Shown here in pieces: positions 59,266 to 64,000 of a stretch of DNA of 64,000 nt. The position numbers and the translations under genes are program-made. The stretch comes from JABCPE02 sp963506915 (lineage in GTDB: Bacteria > Bacteroidota > Bacteroidia > Flavobacteriales > Weeksellaceae), in contig CAUORE010000001.1 in NCBI GenBank assembly GCA_963506915.1, forward strand, positions 62,001-126,000, written 5' to 3'. Within the stretch, counting starts at the first letter, position 1. Every line of letters begins with the position of its first letter. Under the pieces are notes generated by a model. It was not told the origin of the DNA, searched no databases, and was given only the letters and a program-made list of their open reading frames with translations.

Positions 59266-60591
59266 ATGAAAATAATAATATTAGGTGGCGGTGAAAGTGG
59301 TGTAGGAGCAGCTGTTTTAGCAAAGAAAAAAGGTTTGGAAGTTTTTCTTTCGGATCGTGGCGTTATTAAGGAGCATTATAAACAGCTGTTGCATGAGGAA
59401 GGGATAGATTTTGAAGAAGGGGCGCATAGCGAGGAACGGATTTTAGCCGCAGACTGGGTTATAAAATCGCCTGGAATACCAAAGAAAGCTCCTTTAATTC
59501 AAAAGATTAAAGAAAAAGGAATCCGTCTGTCATCAGAGATAGAATTTGCAGCAGAATTTACCGATGCCAAAATCGTTGCTGTAACGGGAAGTAACGGCAA
59601 AACGACCACCACATCGCTGATTTATCATATTTTGAAAAACAGTGGACTAAATGTAGGACTGGGCGGAAACATTGGTAAAAGTTTTGCGATGCAGGTGGCA
59701 ACAGAAAATTTTGAATATTATGTGTTGGAAATCAGTAGTTTCCAGCTGGATGATATTCAGCATTTTAGACCATATATTAGTTTGCTTTTAAACTTGTCGC
59801 CAGACCATTTGGACCAGTATAATTATAATTACGAAGAATATGCATTAGCAAAATTCCGAATTGCTGAAAATCAGGAGAATGATAACTATTTCATTTACAA
59901 TAAAGATGATGAAATGAGCATGAAACTCCTTCAAGAACTGAATCTGAGAGTGAAAAAAATTCCGTTTTCCATGAAGGAAAAACTTGATGAGGGAGGTTAT
60001 TCTGCGGATGAAAATTTAATTATTAAACTTCGTGGAGAATTTTCTATGAAAATAGAGGATTTGGCTCTCGTAGGAAAACACAATGTAGCGAATAGCCTCG
60101 CTGCGAGTATTGCAGGTAAATTATTGAATATCAGCAATGAAAGTATTAGAAATTCGTTGATGACTTTTCAGGCGGTGGAGCATAGATTGGAAGAAGTAGC
60201 GGAGAGAGACGGCGTGAAATACATCAATGACAGTAAGGCTACCAATGTAAATGCCACATATTACGCATTGGAAAGCATGAAGCGCCCGGTGATTTGGATA
60301 GTGGGAGGAGTGGATAAAGGAAATGATTATTCTGAAATAGCAGATTTGGTGAAGAAAAAAGTGAAGGCCGTTATCTGTATGGGGCTGGATAACTCTAAGA
60401 TTATCAGTTTTTTCCAAGGGATAAAGGAAAATATTTATGATACATCGAGCATGGAAGAGGCTGTCCGTACAGCTAAGAAATTAGCCCAAAATGGAGATGC
60501 TGTGCTGCTTTCTCCGTGTTGTGCGAGTTTTGATTTGTTTGATAACTACGAGGATAGGGGAAGAAAATTTAAAACAGAAGTTTTTAAGTAA
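59266..60591 (+). CDS. murD: UDP-MurNAc-L-alanine:D-glutamate ligase
   Basis: 441 residues: N-terminal Rossmann-like domain with IILGGGESGVGAA, ATP-binding TGSNGKTTTT near 105-114, NLSPDHLDQY near 177-186, and NDSKATNVNAT near 320-330 with SPCCASFD at the end. It adds D-glutamate to UDP-MurNAc-L-Ala. Normal length and place after mraY. Confidence 0.95.
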   Translation: MKIIILGGGESGVGAAVLAKKKGLEVFLSDRGVIKEHYKQLLHEEGIDFEEGAHSEERILAADWVIKSPGIPKKAPLIQKIKEKGIRLSSEIEFAAEFTDAKIVAVTGSNGKTTTTSLIYHILKNSGLNVGLGGNIGKSFAMQVATENFEYYVLEISSFQLDDIQHFRPYISLLLNLSPDHLDQYNYNYEEYALAKFRIAENQENDNYFIYNKDDEMSMKLLQELNLRVKKIPFSMKEKLDEGGYSADENLIIKLRGEFSMKIEDLALVGKHNVANSLAASIAGKLLNISNESIRNSLMTFQAVEHRLEEVAERDGVKYINDSKATNVNATYYALESMKRPVIWIVGGVDKGNDYSEIADLVKKKVKAVICMGLDNSKIISFFQGIKENIYDTSSMEEAVRTAKKLAQNGDAVLLSPCCASFDLFDNYEDRGRKFKTEVFK

Positions 60592-60606
60592 AAAAGAAAC
60601 TTATAA

Positions 60607-61842
60607 ATGACTCAAAATAAAACACAAAAAAGAAATTTTTTTAAAGGAGATAAGGTATTGTGGTATATTATTATTGCAATATCTATTTTCTCTTTTTTCC
60701 CTGTTTATTCTGCAAGTACGAATTTACAATATATCGTAGGGGAAGGAACAACGATTTTCCATTTAGGAAAACATGCAGGGCTTATTCTGTTTGGACTTTG
60801 TATAATGGCTGGTGTTACCCATTTTATAAAATATGAATGGATTGGAAAATTGAGCGGATTAGTCCTAGTTATAATGGTGCCTGTTTTATTATTAGCGAGC
60901 TATTTTGGGAGTAATATTGGCGGAGCAAGTGCAGGTCGGTGGGTTTCACTTGGGCCAGTAAGATTTCAGCCGTCTACATTTGCTTATTTGGTATTGATAG
61001 TATATCTCTGCCGTCATTTGGCGAAAAATATGCCTGTAAATAAGGATAAGATTTCTTATTGGAACCATGCTTTGATTATTGTACCTATTTTGGTCATTTT
61101 TGCTTTGATTGCAAAGGATAATGGTTCTACAGCACTTATGATTTTGTTAATGTCCATAGCGGTATTGGTTGTGGGACAGTATCCATTGAAATATATTATA
61201 AGAATAGGGGCAGTTGCTATCGTTGGAGTTACGATGTTTTTATTCGTGGCATTGAATACGAATACTTTCAAAAATACCCGTGTTCATACTTGGATTAGTA
61301 GGGTGGAAACATTCGTTAATTCAGATAAACTTAATGAGTCCGAAAATGAAGCATTGAAAGCAAAAAATTACCAAATTAATCAAGCAAAAGCTGCGATAGT
61401 GCATGGAGGGTTTTTAGGTGTGGGGCCAGGGAAAAGTGCATTGAAGCAGTCTCTTCCTCAGTCTGCATCAGATTTTATTTTTGCTATCATTGTTGAAGAA
61501 TATGGATTTTTGGGGGCAGTTATGCTGATGGGCGCCTACTTTATCATGCTGATGCGGATAGTCATCATCGCTAATAAAATACCTACATTTTATGGCTCCT
61601 TATTGGTTTTATCAATAGGAATGATGATATTTTTACAATTGGCAGTGAATATTGCCGTCGCGGTCAATATTATCCCTGTTACAGGGCAACCACTTCCTTT
61701 GATAAGTTATGGGGGAACTTCTATGCTGGTTACCTATCTTCAGCTTGGAATAGTTTTAAATATCAGTTCGAGGATACAGGTTTTAGGAGAGGAAGGTCTG
61801 GGAGAAAAACAGATAGCCAAAGAAATGAGTGATATTGCATAG
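60607..61842 (+). CDS. ftsW: Septal peptidoglycan glycosyltransferase FtsW (SEDS family)
   Basis: 411 residues, ten membrane helices, with the SEDS motifs GGASAGRWVSLGPVRFQPS near 101-119, HGGFLGVGPGKSALKQSLPQSASDFIFA near 267-294 and NIIPVTGQPLPLISYGGTSML near 352-372. It polymerises lipid II at the division site with FtsI. Position between murD and murG is canonical for FtsW rather than RodA. Confidence 0.94.
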   Translation: MTQNKTQKRNFFKGDKVLWYIIIAISIFSFFPVYSASTNLQYIVGEGTTIFHLGKHAGLILFGLCIMAGVTHFIKYEWIGKLSGLVLVIMVPVLLLASYFGSNIGGASAGRWVSLGPVRFQPSTFAYLVLIVYLCRHLAKNMPVNKDKISYWNHALIIVPILVIFALIAKDNGSTALMILLMSIAVLVVGQYPLKYIIRIGAVAIVGVTMFLFVALNTNTFKNTRVHTWISRVETFVNSDKLNESENEALKAKNYQINQAKAAIVHGGFLGVGPGKSALKQSLPQSASDFIFAIIVEEYGFLGAVMLMGAYFIMLMRIVIIANKIPTFYGSLLVLSIGMMIFLQLAVNIAVAVNIIPVTGQPLPLISYGGTSMLVTYLQLGIVLNISSRIQVLGEEGLGEKQIAKEMSDIA

Positions 61843-61871
61843 AATACTATCATTTTTGAAAAATAAAAGAA

Positions 61872-62987
61872 ATGGAGCATCAAGATAAAACTAATGAACA
61901 ACGAACAATAAGGGTTTTAATGAGCGGTGGCGGCACAGGAGGGCATATTTTCCCTGCTGTGGCGATAGCCAATGAGATTAAAAGCAGATTTCCCAATGCC
62001 GAGTTTTTGTTCGTGGGAGCGAATGGAAAAATGGAAATGGAGAAAGTTCCTCAGGCTGGCTTCAAGATAGAAGGGCTAAATATCGCTGGGTTTGATAGAG
62101 GAAATTTGCTTAAAAACATCGGTCTTCCTTTTAAAATTATTTCCAGTTTATGGAAAGCGAGAAAGATTATTAAAAACTTTAAACCAGATTTTGCTGTTGG
62201 GACAGGCGGTTTTGCTTCTGGTCCTGCTCTATATGTGGCATCATCTCTCGGTGTTCCGATTTTTGTGCAGGAACAAAACTCCATTTTAGGGAAAACCAAT
62301 CAGTTTCTCGGAAAAAGAGCCAAAGCCGTTTTCATGGGATATCCCAATATTAGCAGCTTTCTTCCTGCGGTATTCACGGGAAATCCTATCCGAGAAAACA
62401 TTGTCACAGATATTATAAATACCAAAGAAGCGAAGGAAAAAATGGGCTTAGACCCAGATAAACTTACCATTCTTTCTGTGGGCGGTTCATTAGGCTCAAA
62501 AACCCTGAATAATGCTTGGAGAGAGTTTTTACCTAAATTAAAGGAAAAAAACATTCAGTTGGTATGGCAGACAGGAAAGCTTGAATATCAGAACATTATA
62601 TCGCAATGTGGAAGTGATGAACAAGGTTTTCAAATCAAGGAGTTTATCTTAGATATGGCATTGGCGTATTCGGCGGCGGATGTGATCGTGTCAAGAGCGG
62701 GAGCTATCGCGATTTCCGAGCTGGCAGTGGTAGGAAAGCCTATTCTTTTGGTGCCGTTTCCTTATGCAGCAGAAGATCATCAGACCAAAAACGCACTGGC
62801 TTTGGTGGAAAAAAATGCAGCCAAAATGGTCAAAGATTCCGAAATGAATGAAAAATTCTGGAATACGCTGATGGAAATCTGCGAAGATGAGAATTTGAGA
62901 AAAGAAATGTCCAGCAATCTAAAATTCTTTGCAAAACCAAATGCAGCAAAGGAAATTGTGGATGAAATTTTTAAAATAATTAAATAG
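61872..62987 (+). CDS. murG: UDP-GlcNAc:lipid I N-acetylglucosaminyltransferase
   Basis: 371 residues: N-terminal GGGTGGHIFPA near 19-29 for diphosphate binding, VGTGGFASGP near 109-118, QEQNSILGKTN near 132-142, and a UDP-GlcNAc region with SVGGSLGSKTLN and SRAGAIAISELA. It makes lipid II on the inner leaflet. The murC start codon begins at the base after its stop. Confidence 0.95.
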   Translation: MEHQDKTNEQRTIRVLMSGGGTGGHIFPAVAIANEIKSRFPNAEFLFVGANGKMEMEKVPQAGFKIEGLNIAGFDRGNLLKNIGLPFKIISSLWKARKIIKNFKPDFAVGTGGFASGPALYVASSLGVPIFVQEQNSILGKTNQFLGKRAKAVFMGYPNISSFLPAVFTGNPIRENIVTDIINTKEAKEKMGLDPDKLTILSVGGSLGSKTLNNAWREFLPKLKEKNIQLVWQTGKLEYQNIISQCGSDEQGFQIKEFILDMALAYSAADVIVSRAGAIAISELAVVGKPILLVPFPYAAEDHQTKNALALVEKNAAKMVKDSEMNEKFWNTLMEICEDENLRKEMSSNLKFFAKPNAAKEIVDEIFKIIK

Positions 62988-64000
62988 ATGAATATCAATC
63001 AATATAAAAACTTTTATTTCATAGGAATTGGTGGAATAGGAATGTCCGCTCTTGCGAGGTATTTTAAAAGTCTGGGAAAGAATGTTTTAGGATATGATAA
63101 AACAGAAACCAAACTAACTAAAAAACTGCAAGAAGAAGGAATAGCTATCCAGTTTAAAGATGAAATCACTCAGGAAATCAGCGCTTTAGATAAGAATGAA
63201 ACGCTTGTGATTTTTACGCCAGCGATTAAGGAACTGCAGATTTTGGATTATTTCAATCAGCAGGGATTTTCAGTTTTGAAACGAGCAAAAGTCTTGGGAA
63301 TGGTTACTGAAAATACCGAATGCATCGCAGTGGCGGGAACTCATGGGAAAACGACCACTTCTTGCCTTGTAGCTCATCTCTGCAAGGAGATTGGACTTCC
63401 GTTTTCGGCTTTTTTAGGAGGAATTTCGGAGAATTTTGGGTCTAATTTTATGTTCAATGGCAATCAGTATTCCGTTTTGGAAGCTGATGAATACGACCGA
63501 AGTTTTCTCAATCTGTCACCAGACTGGGCGATAATCACTTCTACGGATGCCGACCATCTTGATATATATGGCGACAAAGAAACTATAGAGCAGGGCTTTG
63601 AGGATTTTGCGAATTTGGTTCCAGATGACCGCCAGCTTTTTGTAAGAAAAGGAATAAAAATCGCCAGAAATGCGCAGACTTATGCAGTGAATGAGAAGGC
63701 GGATTATTATTCTGATAATCTCCAAATGAAAGGCGAAAAAATTAGTTTTGATTTCCATACAAAAGATGGAGAAACTCACCAGTTTGAGTGGGAAATCCCA
63801 GGGATACATAATGTAGAAAACGCCACAGGAGCATTAGCTCTGCTTCATCATCTTGGAGTGGATTTTGAGGTTTTGAAGAAAGCAATAGCTGGTTTCAAAG
63901 GGATAAAACGCCGCTATACGAGGCATAAATTTGCTGATGGGAAAATCTATGTGGATGACTACGCCCACCACCCGACGGAGCTGAACGCGGTGATAAACTC
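62988..64000 (+). CDS. murC: UDP-MurNAc:L-alanine ligase, start only (runs off window)
   Basis: The first 337 residues are present: NAD-like opening FIGIGGIGMSALARYF (residues 11-26), ATP-binding AGTHGKTTTS near 115-124, EADEYDRSFL near 167-176, GIHNVENATGALA near 271-283, and DDYAHHPTE near 325-333, where the window ends. It attaches L-alanine to UDP-MurNAc. It directly follows murG without a gap. The C-terminal portion lies outside the window. Confidence 0.95.
   Translation, partial: MNINQYKNFYFIGIGGIGMSALARYFKSLGKNVLGYDKTETKLTKKLQEEGIAIQFKDEITQEISALDKNETLVIFTPAIKELQILDYFNQQGFSVLKRAKVLGMVTENTECIAVAGTHGKTTTSCLVAHLCKEIGLPFSAFLGGISENFGSNFMFNGNQYSVLEADEYDRSFLNLSPDWAIITSTDADHLDIYGDKETIEQGFEDFANLVPDDRQLFVRKGIKIARNAQTYAVNEKADYYSDNLQMKGEKISFDFHTKDGETHQFEWEIPGIHNVENATGALALLHHLGVDFEVLKKAIAGFKGIKRRYTRHKFADGKIYVDDYAHHPTELNAVIN

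Overview
The window reads as chromosomal DNA of a low-GC member of the Bacteroidota, class Flavobacteriia, most likely family Weeksellaceae (Chryseobacterium/Riemerella/Elizabethkingia-like). Evidence: genes preceded by the Bacteroidota promoter box TAnnTTTG instead of Shine-Dalgarno sites, flavobacterial forms of EF-Ts, UvrC, MraY and POT transporters, an S9 dipeptidyl peptidase, and an ftsL-ftsI(PASTA)-murE-mraY-murD-ftsW-murG-murC order. The genus cannot be fixed from the sequence alone. No rRNA or CRISPR array was seen.

Region 1 (1-14,312) is an AT-rich accessory island ending at the 3' end of a tRNA-Leu gene. From left to right it holds a truncated, auto-inhibited (class II) Fic protein on the minus strand; an array of six near-palindromic TTGTNNACAA boxes in two 69-bp repeats; a long foldable leader RNA with a terminator that competes with it; and a plus-strand operon of seven tightly packed genes. 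The operon starts with dndC, dndD and dndE (DNA phosphorothioation) and continues with a PLD-nuclease/DEAH-helicase, a 65-residue protein, a second DndD/Rad50-like ATPase with a zinc-hook CxxC, and a 143-residue protein. dndA, dndB and the classical restriction set dndFGH are absent, so this looks like a non-canonical phosphorothioation defence system. Behind it, on the minus strand, is a mobile-element module: a filamentous-phage-like Rep, an excisionase-like HTH protein, an unknown 308-residue protein and a tyrosine integrase. A possible pseudoknot-forming sequence lies just downstream of rep.

Region 2 (14,313-52,000) is ordinary core genome: three tRNAs (Leu-TAA, Gly-GCC, Leu-TAG), an SSB-tailed DUF3127 protein, aat, a DnaQ/GIY-YIG fusion, a HerA-like ATPase, mtaB, ftsE, gltX, accA, tsf, an iron-type binding lipoprotein, an alanine/sodium symporter, an ECF sigma factor with a putative anti-sigma partner, pncB, uvrC, clpB, gpsA, a POT peptide transporter, a dipeptidyl peptidase, nikR, a cysteine-free nth, trmN6 and engB. 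Most convergent gene pairs are separated by clear bidirectional hairpin terminators.

Region 3 (52,128-64,000) is the division and cell-wall (dcw) cluster, transcribed rightward from a good promoter: rsmH, ftsL, ftsI, murE, mraY, murD, ftsW, murG and the start of murC, which runs off the window. mraZ is missing from its usual place before rsmH. Two proteins of unknown function, an STM3941-like membrane protein and a DUF6630-like protein, are built into the cluster.
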